A DNA stretch of 64,000 bases from Chitinophagales bacterium (GTDB taxonomy: Bacteria > Bacteroidota > Bacteroidia > Chitinophagales > Chitinophagaceae). A model generated the notes under the pieces. The model was not told where the DNA came from. It did not search any database and worked only from the letters and a program-made list of their open reading frames with translations. Shown piece by piece: positions 51,978-61,550 of the stretch (positions are counted from its first letter, which is position 1; the number at the start of each line of letters is the position of its first letter). The stretch lies in the NCBI GenBank assembly GCA_021323755.1, contig JAJPKJ010000048.1, positions 33,542 to 97,541 of the forward strand. The letters run 5' to 3'. A program made the translations under genes and the position numbers.

Positions 51978-52945
51978 GTTGTTGGCTTTGGCGCGTTTAT
52001 ATGCTGATTTAATTTGTGCAATTCAAGAATGGTTGTCTTCCCATCTTCGCTTTCACGATACATGGGAACGAATTTTCTGTCAAAAACGATTTCATCAAAT
52101 ACATATGATGTTCGCTGCTGGACAATGGTGGAAAACACATCGTCAAACCCGCGCACCAACACATACACTTCAACATCGGCAACTTTCATGTCTTCATGAC
52201 TGAATCCGAGCAAGGGACTTTTGTCGTCTATTGGATGCACAACGGTCCAGTTCATCGGCAGATTATCAACACGACTTCTTTCCAGTTCCAGACTGTAAAA
52301 TTTATACATCGGATCGCCGCCGTTTTCGCGTAATTGTAAGCCAATGGTCAATTTGATCTCCACATCTGTCAATGCATGATTTTCTTTGTAAGATGCAAAG
52401 CGAAACATTAACGCGGTTTTATCCTGGTATGGAGATATTAATGCGTGATCGCTGAAAATGAGATAAGACTTGGGTTTGGCGAAACGTCCATAAATTAAAC
52501 CGGTGGCAATAGCGAAAGATAAAAACCCACTCACCGCTTCAATGGAGGCAACTATATTGGCGCCATCGCCAACAGGATTTACGCGGCCATATCCAACGGT
52601 TGTGAAAGTTTCTGTGCTGAAGAAAAACAATTCTTTGAATTTTGCCCACGGCGCATTCGCAATCATGCCCTGCAACTGATCGGCGCCAACGATCCAATAA
52701 ATAAAAGTGAAAAAAAGATTAGCAATAAAATAAAATATAAAAATTATCACGATGAATTTCCATCGTGGCATATTGAGCATGATGTGATAAATATCATAAC
52801 GCGACATCAACGGAATACCTTCTTTGCGCAGGTTAAAACTTCCATCACGATTAATAAACCTGCCGCCATAGTCATTCACATTGGTTCCAAAACCTGTGTC
52901 GTTATTCGTTTTTGAAAAAGGATTAATGCGTTTGTGTGTGGCCAT
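51974..52945 (-). CDS. Inward-rectifier potassium channel (KirBac-like)
   Basis: A 323-residue protein with ATG 52945. Slide helix, TM1 (about 62-85), pore helix and selectivity filter TVGYG (in FFFSTETFTTVGYGR), TM2 (about 127-150), then a beta-sandwich cytoplasmic domain of the Kir type (about 160-310). It should form a K+ channel gated by ligands or lipids. Its stop overlaps that of the convergent kinase gene by four bases. Confidence 0.9.
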   Translation of the reverse strand: MATHKRINPFSKTNNDTGFGTNVNDYGGRFINRDGSFNLRKEGIPLMSRYDIYHIMLNMPRWKFIVIIFIFYFIANLFFTFIYWIVGADQLQGMIANAPWAKFKELFFFSTETFTTVGYGRVNPVGDGANIVASIEAVSGFLSFAIATGLIYGRFAKPKSYLIFSDHALISPYQDKTALMFRFASYKENHALTDVEIKLTIGLQLRENGGDPMYKFYSLELERSRVDNLPMNWTVVHPIDDKSPLLGFSHEDMKVADVEVYVLVRGFDDVFSTIVQQRTSYVFDEIVFDRKFVPMYRESEDGKTTILELHKLNQHINAPKPTT

Positions 52946-53111
52946 AATTGGTTTTACTTTTCTTGAAATAATCGCGAACTCGCTATTGAGAGCCTTGCGA
53001 GCCAATCTGATTTATTAATAGTAAGTTACTGCATTTTGTAAAGAAGATCGCTTCAAAGCTTCGCTATACACAAAAGCGATGCAGATTTTTTCACCATGAT
53101 ACTCTCCGGTC

Positions 53112-54446
53112 TTATTGATGCTCTATTAATTTCTGGTCAATATGATAAGCTTCAATTCCGCTTATTAAAGCATTTGGCTTTGCCTCAGTAATAATTAAAT
53201 TAATCGAGTCAGCCTCAACTGGTAAAAAAGTGATTATCCTCTTCCTTCCGATCGTTTTTCCAAAAAGCTCTTTTACGATTGCGTTTTTATTTTTTAATTG
53301 GATACTGAAGGTTTTTATTTTTTGCCCGAATTGAGTCGGCTCTTCCAGCACAATACAATTTATGACCGCAGTTTTGTTCAATTTTACCAAATATTTATTT
53401 TGATTTATTGAACTGATTTTTTTTGCTGCAATTGGTTTGCCAAAGCTGTTTTCTCTCAATTTTTTAAATCCAACTAATGCCAAACTATCATGTTCATTGA
53501 TCATTCCGCGTCTGTCTGGCGGAACATTTAATAATAATGAAGCGCCTCTGCCAACCGATTTTAAATAGAGTTGAAACAATTCTTCGGGAGATTTTACTTT
53601 TTCATCTTCATTTTTATGATAGAACCATCCGGGTCTGATGCTCACATCACACTCTGCAGGAATCCAATTTGCACCATTAACATTCCCATGATTCAAAGTA
53701 TCTGTTGGAGGCGAACCCGCGCCACGGCTGAATCCGGCAGTGTCTAATAAATTCCAGTCCGGATCACCGGCGATTCCGTTTTCATTTCCTACCCATCGAA
53801 TGTCCGGCCCAATGTCACTGAAAACCGGGGTGTTGGGCGCAATTATGCGCAAATTCTCCTCAAAACGATGCCAATCATAAATTTGTTTTTTACCATTCGG
53901 CCCTTCTCCATTTGCACCATCCCACCAAAATTCAAAAAGTGGTCCATAATTCTTTACAATTTCTTTCATCATATTTACGTAAACATCATTATACTCGGGT
54001 GTTCCGTATTTAGGGTGATTTCTATCCCACGGCGACAGGTACACGCCAAACTTCAATCCATATTTTTTGCACGAATCGCTGAGTTCTCTCAACACATCTC
54101 CTTTTCCATCTTTCCATTTGCTTTGCGCAATCGTGTGAGTTGAAAATTTACTCGGCCACAAACAAAAACCATCATGATGTTTTGCCGTGATAATGATTCC
54201 TTTTGCGCCTGCGGCTTTTGCAACGCGGCACCACTGCCCGCAGTCTAATTGTGTAGGATTAAAGACTTCTTCATGCTCGGTGCCTTTTCCCCATTCCAGG
54301 TCGGTAAATGTATTTGGCCCGAAATGGGCAAACAAATAAAATTCCATCTCTTGCCATTTCAATTGTCGCGCTGAAGGAACTGGTTGCGCATTACCTGCTA
54401 TTGCGCTCGCAACCAGGATAAAAAGCAATAATTTTTTTTTGACCAT
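53112..54446 (-). CDS. Secreted alpha-L-fucosidase (GH29)
   Basis: A 444-residue glycosidase: signal peptide (ending AGNAQ), and the GH29 landmarks FAHFGPNTFTDLEWG, AKHHDGFCLWPSKF and FEFWWDGANG, which carries the Asp nucleophile in WWDG. It releases terminal alpha-L-fucose from glycans outside the cytoplasm. This supplies the sugar for the FucP-based pathway at 14.4-21.7 kb. It is divergent from the flavoprotein gene. Confidence 0.92.
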   Translation of the reverse strand: MVKKKLLLFILVASAIAGNAQPVPSARQLKWQEMEFYLFAHFGPNTFTDLEWGKGTEHEEVFNPTQLDCGQWCRVAKAAGAKGIIITAKHHDGFCLWPSKFSTHTIAQSKWKDGKGDVLRELSDSCKKYGLKFGVYLSPWDRNHPKYGTPEYNDVYVNMMKEIVKNYGPLFEFWWDGANGEGPNGKKQIYDWHRFEENLRIIAPNTPVFSDIGPDIRWVGNENGIAGDPDWNLLDTAGFSRGAGSPPTDTLNHGNVNGANWIPAECDVSIRPGWFYHKNEDEKVKSPEELFQLYLKSVGRGASLLLNVPPDRRGMINEHDSLALVGFKKLRENSFGKPIAAKKISSINQNKYLVKLNKTAVINCIVLEEPTQFGQKIKTFSIQLKNKNAIVKELFGKTIGRKRIITFLPVEADSINLIITEAKPNALISGIEAYHIDQKLIEHQ

Positions 54447-54620
54447 TATTAATATGTTGTCTATAAGAGTTTAAACAAGAACTTCAAAATTTATACAATT
54501 TTACAACATTGTTTATTTGTAGTTCTTTTGCAAAAAAAATAATTATCTTATTGTGCTGAAATTTCAACCGGATAAGTTAATTAAAGATAGAATCATGACC
54601 TCAATAATGGCTTAAAATAA

Positions 54621-57545
54621 ATGGAAAATAAATTACTGGAATTAAAAGAAGAATTAGAAGGCGAATTGTATTTTGATGACACGATGCGTATTTTGTATGC
54701 GACAGATGGATCTGCTTATCGCGAAATTCCATTGGCTGTTGCCATTCCAAGAACCATTGATGATATAAAAAAACTGATCGCTTTTGCGCGTATCCATAAG
54801 ACTTCCATTATTCCGCGAACTGCTGGAACCTCGCTCGCCGGGCAGGTTGTGGGCAATGGTATTGTAGTTGACGTATCAAAAAATTTTACCAAAATTCTTG
54901 AACTAAATAAGGATGAAAAATGGGTTCGCGTTGAGCCCGGCGTAATTCGCGATGAGTTGAATATGTTCTTAAAGCCCTATGGATTTATGTTTGGCCCGGA
55001 AACATCAACGGCAAATCGCGCGATGATCGGGGGAATGGTTGGTAATAATTCTTGCGGATCGAATTCAGTTGTATACCACAGCACCCGCGAACATTTGCTA
55101 AAAGTGAAAACGTTATTGAGCGATGGATCGGAGGCAACTTTTAACAAACTGGGTATTGATGAATTTCACAAAAAATGTGAAGGCGAAACGCTTGAGGCCA
55201 ATATTTATAAAGTTACGCGCGGTTTACTGAGTGATTACAATAATCAACAGCAGATACAAAGCGAATTTCCCAAAAAAACAATTGATAGAAGGAATACAGG
55301 ATATGCTGTTGATGTGTTGCTTGAGTCTGCGCCGTTCATTGCAGGCACGGAGGATTTTAATTTTTGCAAACTCATCGCCGGCTCGGAGGGAACATTAGCA
55401 TTTACTACAGAGATCACTTTGAATATCGTTCCGCTGCCCCCAAAAGAGACCGGGTTGCTGTGTGTCCACTTTAATACTATTGATGAATCGTTGCGTGCAA
55501 ATCTGATCGCACTGAAATATAAACCAAGCGCAAGTGAACTGATTGATCATTATATTTTAGAATGTACAAAAGACAATATCGAACAAAGCAAGAATCGTTT
55601 TTTTGTGCAGGGCGATCCGGCTGCAATTCTCGTTATTGAATTTGCAAAGAATACGCGTGAGGAAATTGTGGAAATTGCGCAGCATGTTGAATCGGAAATG
55701 CGCAGTCGACAACTCGGGTATCATTTTCCTTTGTTGTTTGGAGATGATACCAAAAAAATATGGACACTCCGTAAAGCTGGACTGGGTCTGCTTGGCAACA
55801 TGCCGGGCAATGAAAAAGCCGTTGCGGTAATTGAAGACACTGCTGTTGATGTAAACGACTTGCCAGAATATATCCGGGAGTTCAATCAAATATTGAAGAA
55901 ATACAACCTTTATTCCGTCCATTATGCCCATGCAGGCAGCGGTGAATTGCATCTTCGACCGATCATTAATTTAAAAACACAAGAAGGAAATGAATTATTC
56001 AGAAAGATCGCCGTCGAAATTGCAACACTTGTAAAAAAATATAAGGGTTCTTTAAGTGGAGAACATGGCGACGGGAGATTACGCGGGGAATTTATCAGGC
56101 AAATGATCGGTGAAAAAAATTATCAGCTATTAAAAGAAATAAAATACACCTGGGATCCGGGAAATATTTTCAATCCCAATAAAATTGTTGATACGCCGCC
56201 GATGAACACCATGCTGCGGTACAAGCCCGGGCAACAAACTCCTTCTTTCAAAACCACTTTCCGTTTTTACAACCAAGACATTTTGCAACACGCAGAACAA
56301 TGCAATGGCTCGGGCGATTGTCGCAAAACACATTTATCTGGCGGCACAATGTGTCCGTCTTACATGGCCACGCGAAATGAAAAAGATACGACGCGGGCAC
56401 GTGCAAATATTTTACGTGAATTTCTCACCAACTCGGAGAAAATAAATCGTTTCGATAGTAAAGAAGTTTATGAAGTGATGGATCTGTGTTTGAGTTGTAA
56501 AGGATGTAAATCAGAATGCCCATCTAATGTTGATGTTGCAAAATTGAAAGGAGAATTTTTGCAACAATATTATGACGCAAATGGTATTCCTCTCAGAAGC
56601 AGGCTGATAGCGAATTTCAGCAAGTCGGCGAGATTTGGCTCATTAATGCCTTCCATGTATAATTACGTAGTTAAAAATAGTCTTTCAGGAAGATTAATAA
56701 AAAAGATATCAGGGTTTGCCCTTGAACGCTCGATGCCATTATTATATAGGACAACATTAAGAAAATGGTATCAGAAGCACAAGGCAAAAAGCTCAGGGTT
56801 CAGGACTCAAGACTCGAAGCAGATATATCTCTTCTGCGATGAGTTTACCAATTACAATGATGTTGAAATTGGCATAAAAGCAATTTTATTATTAGAAAAA
56901 TTGGGCTATGAGGTGATCATTCCTAAACACAATGAAAGCGGCAGAACCTGGCTTTCGAAAGGATTGATTCGTGAAGCGAAAAAGATCATCAATAAAAATA
57001 TTGAGCTATTGTCTCCGTTAGTAAGTAATGAATCACCATTGATTGGCATCGAACCTTCGGCTATTCTTACCTTCTACGATGAATATATCGACCTCGCTGA
57101 TGATGATAAATTTGAAGCAGCAAAAAAATTATCAAAAAAGGTTTTTACAATAGAACAATTTATTGCTGCCGAAATTGAAAAAGGAAATATCAGCAAAGAA
57201 CGATTCACTGTTGAAAAAAGAGAAATAAAACTTCATGGTCACTGCCAGCAAAAGGCATTATCATCAGTAAACCACACTGTAAAAATCTTGTCGCTTCCTG
57301 AAAATTATTCTGTTTCAGTAATTGCGTCCGGGTGTTGCGGCATGGCAGGATCCTTTGGATATGAAAAAGAACATTATGATATTTCTATGAAAATAGGAGA
57401 ACTGGTTTTATTGCCCGAAGTCCGCAAGCAATCAGAAGATATCATCATTGCTGCGCCGGGCACAAGTTGTCGTCATCAGATAAAAGATGGAACCGGGAGG
57501 ATTGCGAAACATCCGGCAGAGATCTTGTTTGAGGCATTGAAATAG
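54621..57545 (+). CDS. GlcD-type FAD-linked dehydrogenase fused to Fe-S and CCG domains
   Basis: A 974-residue flavo-Fe-S protein, in order: PCMH-type FAD domain (about 30-215, PRTAGTSLAGQVVG), FAD-oxidase C-terminal domain (about 250-520, HYAHAGSGELHLRP), two 4Fe-4S Cys groups (CNGSGDC and CLSCKGCKSECP) and a CCG heterodisulfide-reductase-like end (SGCCGMAGSFG). This matches the D-lactate/D-2-hydroxyglutarate dehydrogenases of the YdiJ/Dld type. It probably passes electrons from a 2-hydroxy acid to the quinone pool. A 30-base repeat-like stretch encodes the linker near residue 730. Confidence 0.87.
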   Translation: MENKLLELKEELEGELYFDDTMRILYATDGSAYREIPLAVAIPRTIDDIKKLIAFARIHKTSIIPRTAGTSLAGQVVGNGIVVDVSKNFTKILELNKDEKWVRVEPGVIRDELNMFLKPYGFMFGPETSTANRAMIGGMVGNNSCGSNSVVYHSTREHLLKVKTLLSDGSEATFNKLGIDEFHKKCEGETLEANIYKVTRGLLSDYNNQQQIQSEFPKKTIDRRNTGYAVDVLLESAPFIAGTEDFNFCKLIAGSEGTLAFTTEITLNIVPLPPKETGLLCVHFNTIDESLRANLIALKYKPSASELIDHYILECTKDNIEQSKNRFFVQGDPAAILVIEFAKNTREEIVEIAQHVESEMRSRQLGYHFPLLFGDDTKKIWTLRKAGLGLLGNMPGNEKAVAVIEDTAVDVNDLPEYIREFNQILKKYNLYSVHYAHAGSGELHLRPIINLKTQEGNELFRKIAVEIATLVKKYKGSLSGEHGDGRLRGEFIRQMIGEKNYQLLKEIKYTWDPGNIFNPNKIVDTPPMNTMLRYKPGQQTPSFKTTFRFYNQDILQHAEQCNGSGDCRKTHLSGGTMCPSYMATRNEKDTTRARANILREFLTNSEKINRFDSKEVYEVMDLCLSCKGCKSECPSNVDVAKLKGEFLQQYYDANGIPLRSRLIANFSKSARFGSLMPSMYNYVVKNSLSGRLIKKISGFALERSMPLLYRTTLRKWYQKHKAKSSGFRTQDSKQIYLFCDEFTNYNDVEIGIKAILLLEKLGYEVIIPKHNESGRTWLSKGLIREAKKIINKNIELLSPLVSNESPLIGIEPSAILTFYDEYIDLADDDKFEAAKKLSKKVFTIEQFIAAEIEKGNISKERFTVEKREIKLHGHCQQKALSSVNHTVKILSLPENYSVSVIASGCCGMAGSFGYEKEHYDISMKIGELVLLPEVRKQSEDIIIAAPGTSCRHQIKDGTGRIAKHPAEILFEALK
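56791..56820. repeat. Quasi-repeat words inside the GlcD-type gene
   Basis: GCTCAGGGTTCAGGACTCAA and the following GACTCGAAGC are 8-9 base near-repeats (GGTTCAGG, GACTCAAG, GACTCGAAG) encoding the linker SSGFRTQDSK before IYLFCDEF. This kind of spelled-out repetition is otherwise intergenic in this window. Confidence 0.45.
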
Positions 57546-57595
57546 GATTTTTTTATTCTGTAAATAAATGTTATTTTGACACGTATAGCTGCTAT

Positions 57596-59266
57596 ATGAA
57601 CAAGGACAATTTCGTTATCGGTGTTGATTACGGTACTGATTCCGTTCGGTCGGTGATTATTGATTCAGCCAATGGTAATGAAATAGCCTCATCTGTTTTC
57701 GATTATCCACGATGGAAAGACGGACTTTATTGCGATTCCACATCAAATCAATTCAGACAACATCCGCTCGATTATATTGAAGGATTGCAATACACGATAA
57801 AAAATTGTTTATCGCAGTCAGGGAAATCTGTTTCGGGAAATATCAGGGCAATTTCAATTGATACAACTGGTTCTTCTCCAGTTGCTGTTGATGAAAAAGG
57901 AACGCCACTTGCATTATTGGATTCATTCCGTGATAACCCAAATGCCATGTTCGTGTTATGGAAGGATCATACTTCGGTAAAAGAAGCGGCTGAAATAAAT
58001 GATCACGCAAAGAAATTTGATATTAATTATTTGCAATTCGTTGGCGGTATATACTCTTCAGAATGGTTTTGGGCAAAACTGCTTCATATCTTAAGAAACG
58101 ATATTTCGGTTAGACATGCCTGCTATTCGTGGGTTGAGCATTGCGATTGGATTCCTTTTTTATTAACGGGCCGCACACATGTTTCAGAAATGAAACGCGG
58201 CGTTTGTGCCGCAGGTCACAAAGCCCTATGGGCAAACGATTTCGGCGGATTGCCACCAAACGATTTTTTTTCTTCTCTTGATCCATTACTCAATTGTTTT
58301 ACATCAAGATTATATACTCAGACATATACTGCGGACAAAGCAGCAGGTAATCTTTCAAAAGAATGGGCAAATAAATTAGGTTTGTCAACTGAAGTTATTA
58401 TTGGAGTTGGGGCTTTTGATGCACACATGGGTGCGGTTGGCGGACAGATAGAACCTTATCATTTAAGTAAAGTAATGGGAACATCTACCTGCGACATGCT
58501 TGTTGCGCCATTGGATGAAATGAGAGGAAAGTTGGTAAGAGGAATTTGTGGTCAGGTTCCTGGTTCCGTAATCCCCGGCATGATGGGGATGGAAGCCGGA
58601 CAATCGGCTTTCGGTGATGCATATGCCTGGTTTAGAAATATTCTAAGCTGGCCCCTGCAAAATGTATTGATGGAATCATCAATCATTAACACTGACATCG
58701 CGAAAAAACTTGCTGATGAAACAACCAGTAAGATCATTACCAAATTGAGTAATAAAGCTGCGCAATTGGACCTGCAGGAGGATAATGAGTTGGCAATTGA
58801 CTGGCTTAATGGGAGAAGGACTCCCGATGCGGATCAATCAGTAACTGCTGCAATTACCGGGTTGAATCTTGGTAGTGACGCGCCTTCCATATTTCGCGCT
58901 ATTGCAGAATCAACTTGTTTTGGTGCAAAAGCAATTGTTGACAGGTTTACTGATGAAGGCATTCCCGTTAAAGGATTGATCGGTTTAGGAGGAGTTGCAA
59001 AAAAATCTCCGTTCATTATGCAAATGATGGCAGACGTCATGAACATGCCTATTCGCATCCACAAATCAGAACAAACCTGTGCACTCGGGGCAGCCATGTT
59101 CGCAGCATCGGCTGCCGGAATATATGATAAAGTTGAAAATGCGATGGAAGCAATGGGGCAAGGATTTGACAAAACTTATATCCCAAGCGAGACTAACAGT
59201 TATGCATATTCCAAGAGATATGAAAAATATAAAAGGCTTGGAAAATTTATTATAAATAATGAGTAA
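57596..59266 (+). CDS. araB: Ribulokinase
   Basis: A 556-residue FGGY kinase. N-terminal GVDYGTDSVRSVIID (phosphate-1 loop), GVGAFDAHMGAVGG and the C-terminal GLGGVAKKSPFIMQMMADVM adenosine site. It phosphorylates L-ribulose. The following araD ATG overlaps its stop by eight bases, so translation is coupled. First gene of the arabinose operon; no AraR regulator is in view. Confidence 0.95.
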   Translation: MNKDNFVIGVDYGTDSVRSVIIDSANGNEIASSVFDYPRWKDGLYCDSTSNQFRQHPLDYIEGLQYTIKNCLSQSGKSVSGNIRAISIDTTGSSPVAVDEKGTPLALLDSFRDNPNAMFVLWKDHTSVKEAAEINDHAKKFDINYLQFVGGIYSSEWFWAKLLHILRNDISVRHACYSWVEHCDWIPFLLTGRTHVSEMKRGVCAAGHKALWANDFGGLPPNDFFSSLDPLLNCFTSRLYTQTYTADKAAGNLSKEWANKLGLSTEVIIGVGAFDAHMGAVGGQIEPYHLSKVMGTSTCDMLVAPLDEMRGKLVRGICGQVPGSVIPGMMGMEAGQSAFGDAYAWFRNILSWPLQNVLMESSIINTDIAKKLADETTSKIITKLSNKAAQLDLQEDNELAIDWLNGRRTPDADQSVTAAITGLNLGSDAPSIFRAIAESTCFGAKAIVDRFTDEGIPVKGLIGLGGVAKKSPFIMQMMADVMNMPIRIHKSEQTCALGAAMFAASAAGIYDKVENAMEAMGQGFDKTYIPSETNSYAYSKRYEKYKRLGKFIINNE

Positions 59267-59957
59267 GTATGAACATATAAAGGAGGAGGCGTTCAGCGCA
59301 AACATGCAACTGCCAAAATTAAATTTGGTGATCTTCACTTTTGGAAATGTAAGCGCTGCTGATAGAAACCTTGGAGTATTTGCTATTAAACCAAGCGGCG
59401 TGCCTTATGAATCGCTCTCTCCTGAAAAGCTTGTCGTTGTTGACTTTGAAGGTAAAGTTGTTGAAGGAAAATTGCATCCGTCATCAGATACATTAACGCA
59501 TGCGGTTTTATACAAACATTGGGGGAACATAAACGGTATTGCACATACGCATTCGATGTATGCAACCGCATGGGCGCAGTCGCTGCGCGACATCCCGATA
59601 TATGGTACAACCCACGCCGATCATAACACCGTTGACATTCCCTGCGCTACGCCGATGATAGATGAAATGATAAGAGGCAATTACGAACATGAAACTGGCA
59701 TGCAGATCATCAATTGTTTTAAAGATCGAAAACTAAATTATGAAGAAGTGGAAATGATCTTGGTTGGGAATCATGCACCGTTTACCTGGGGAAAAACTGC
59801 GGAGACAGCCGTGCACAACAGTGCCATGCTGGAATATATCGCACAGCTTGCATATTTAACTGAAAACATAAAAGCAGATGCGCTGCGTTTAAAAGATTCA
59901 TTGATAAAAAAACATTTTGAGCGAAAACATGGGCCAGATTCATATTACGGGCAGTGA
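59259..59957 (+). CDS. araD: L-ribulose-5-phosphate 4-epimerase
   Basis: A 232-residue class II aldolase-fold epimerase with GIAHTHSMYATAWAQ, THADHNTVDIPC and NHAPFTWG, the zinc His ligands and active-site Asp. It converts L-ribulose-5-P to D-xylulose-5-P, linking arabinose to the pentose phosphate pathway. Starts inside the end of araB and is 50 bases before araA. Confidence 0.95.
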   Translation: MSKYEHIKEEAFSANMQLPKLNLVIFTFGNVSAADRNLGVFAIKPSGVPYESLSPEKLVVVDFEGKVVEGKLHPSSDTLTHAVLYKHWGNINGIAHTHSMYATAWAQSLRDIPIYGTTHADHNTVDIPCATPMIDEMIRGNYEHETGMQIINCFKDRKLNYEEVEMILVGNHAPFTWGKTAETAVHNSAMLEYIAQLAYLTENIKADALRLKDSLIKKHFERKHGPDSYYGQ

Positions 59958-60007
59958 ATAATGTAAAAATGATCAGAGAAATCAAAGGCCGACAATAAAA
60001 AATCAAC

Positions 60008-61507
60008 ATGATCAATCTAAAAAAGTTTGAAGTTTGGTTTGTAACCGGGAGTCAATATTTATATGGTGAAGAGACATTAAAGCAAGTTGCACAACATTCG
60101 CAGATCATTAGTGATGTATTAAGCAAATCATCGCAAATTCCGGTAAGCATTGTTTTTAAACCAACTGTAAAGACACCTGACGAAATTTATAATGTCTTTA
60201 TCGATGCTAACTCATCAAAGAATTGCATCGGTATTATCGCGTGGATGCACACATTTTCTCCTGCAAAAATGTGGATCGGCGGGCTGAAGATTTTGCAGAA
60301 ACCATTATTGCATTTGCACACACAATTTAATCGTGATATACCATGGAGTGAAATTGATATGGATTTTATGAATCTAAATCAATCCGCACATGGTGACCGC
60401 GAATTTGGATTTATGATGAGCAGAATGCGTATGAATAGAAAAGTGATTGTCGGCTTTTGGCAGGATGAAAAAGTGATTGAGGATATAAACGGCTGGTGTC
60501 GCGCAGCTGCAGGCTGGCAGGATTGGCAGGGCGCAAAGTTCGTCCGCTTCGGCGATAATATGCGCCAGGTGGCAGTTACAGAAGGAGATAAAGTGGAAGC
60601 AGAAATAAAGTTTGGCTATTCAGTGAACACGCATGGCGTTGGCGATTTGGTAAAAGTGATCAATGAGGCAAGTGATTCGGCAATTGATAAACTGATAAAA
60701 GAATATGAAGAGCAGTATAAAATTTCCGATCTGTTAAAAAAAGGGAATAAAAATTATTCTTCCTTGCGCGAAGCGGCAAGAATTGAGATTGGATTAAAAA
60801 ATTTTCTGGAGAATGGGAATTTTAAAGGATTTACAGACACATTTGAAGACTTGCATGGTTTAGCACAATTGCCAGGCATTGCAGCTCAACGATTGATGGC
60901 TGCAGGTTATGGATTTGCAGCAGAAGGAGATTGGAAAACGGCAGCCCTTGTTCGGGCAATGAAAGTGATGGGGAGCGGATTACCTGGCGGAAATTCTTTT
61001 ATGGAAGATTACACGTATCATTTTGATTTTAATAATGAATTGGTCCTGGGCGCGCACATGCTTGAAATTTGTGAAAGCATTGCAGACGGAAAACCATCTT
61101 GCGAAATTCATCCGCTTGGCATCGGCGGAAAGGCCGACCCCGTAAGGCTTGTATTTAATTCAGGCGCGGGTCCTGCTATTAATGCTTCAATTGTCGACAT
61201 GGGAAATCGGTTTCGATTATTGGTCAATGAAGTGGTTGCTGTTGCGCCGATACACGCTTTGCCAAAATTACCTGTTGCCCGGGTGCTATGGAAGCCATAT
61301 CCTGATATGCAAACAGGTTGTGCTGCCTGGATATTAGCAGGCGGCGCCCACCACACCTGTTACAGTCAAAATTTAACTGCCGAACATTTGCAAAGTTTCG
61401 CCGAGATGGCAGGAGTGGAGTTTGTTTTAATAGGAAAGAATACTGATATTTATCAATTCAGGAATGAATTAAAATGGAATGACGTTTATTATCAGATTAA
61501 CAGGTAA
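60008..61507 (+). CDS. araA: L-arabinose isomerase
   Basis: A 499-residue enzyme, the usual size, with [29 protein letters not shown] (catalytic Glu) and [16 protein letters not shown] (metal-ligand His region). It converts L-arabinose to L-ribulose in the cytoplasm. The order araB-araD-araA-transporter fits one operon. Confidence 0.96.
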   Translation: MINLKKFEVWFVTGSQYLYGEETLKQVAQHSQIISDVLSKSSQIPVSIVFKPTVKTPDEIYNVFIDANSSKNCIGIIAWMHTFSPAKMWIGGLKILQKPLLHLHTQFNRDIPWSEIDMDFMNLNQSAHGDREFGFMMSRMRMNRKVIVGFWQDEKVIEDINGWCRAAAGWQDWQGAKFVRFGDNMRQVAVTEGDKVEAEIKFGYSVNTHGVGDLVKVINEASDSAIDKLIKEYEEQYKISDLLKKGNKNYSSLREAARIEIGLKNFLENGNFKGFTDTFEDLHGLAQLPGIAAQRLMAAGYGFAAEGDWKTAALVRAMKVMGSGLPGGNSFMEDYTYHFDFNNELVLGAHMLEICESIADGKPSCEIHPLGIGGKADPVRLVFNSGAGPAINASIVDMGNRFRLLVNEVVAVAPIHALPKLPVARVLWKPYPDMQTGCAAWILAGGAHHTCYSQNLTAEHLQSFAEMAGVEFVLIGKNTDIYQFRNELKWNDVYYQINR

Positions 61508-61550
61508 AATCAACTCGAAATTTAATATTCATAATTACTAAACGATTGCT

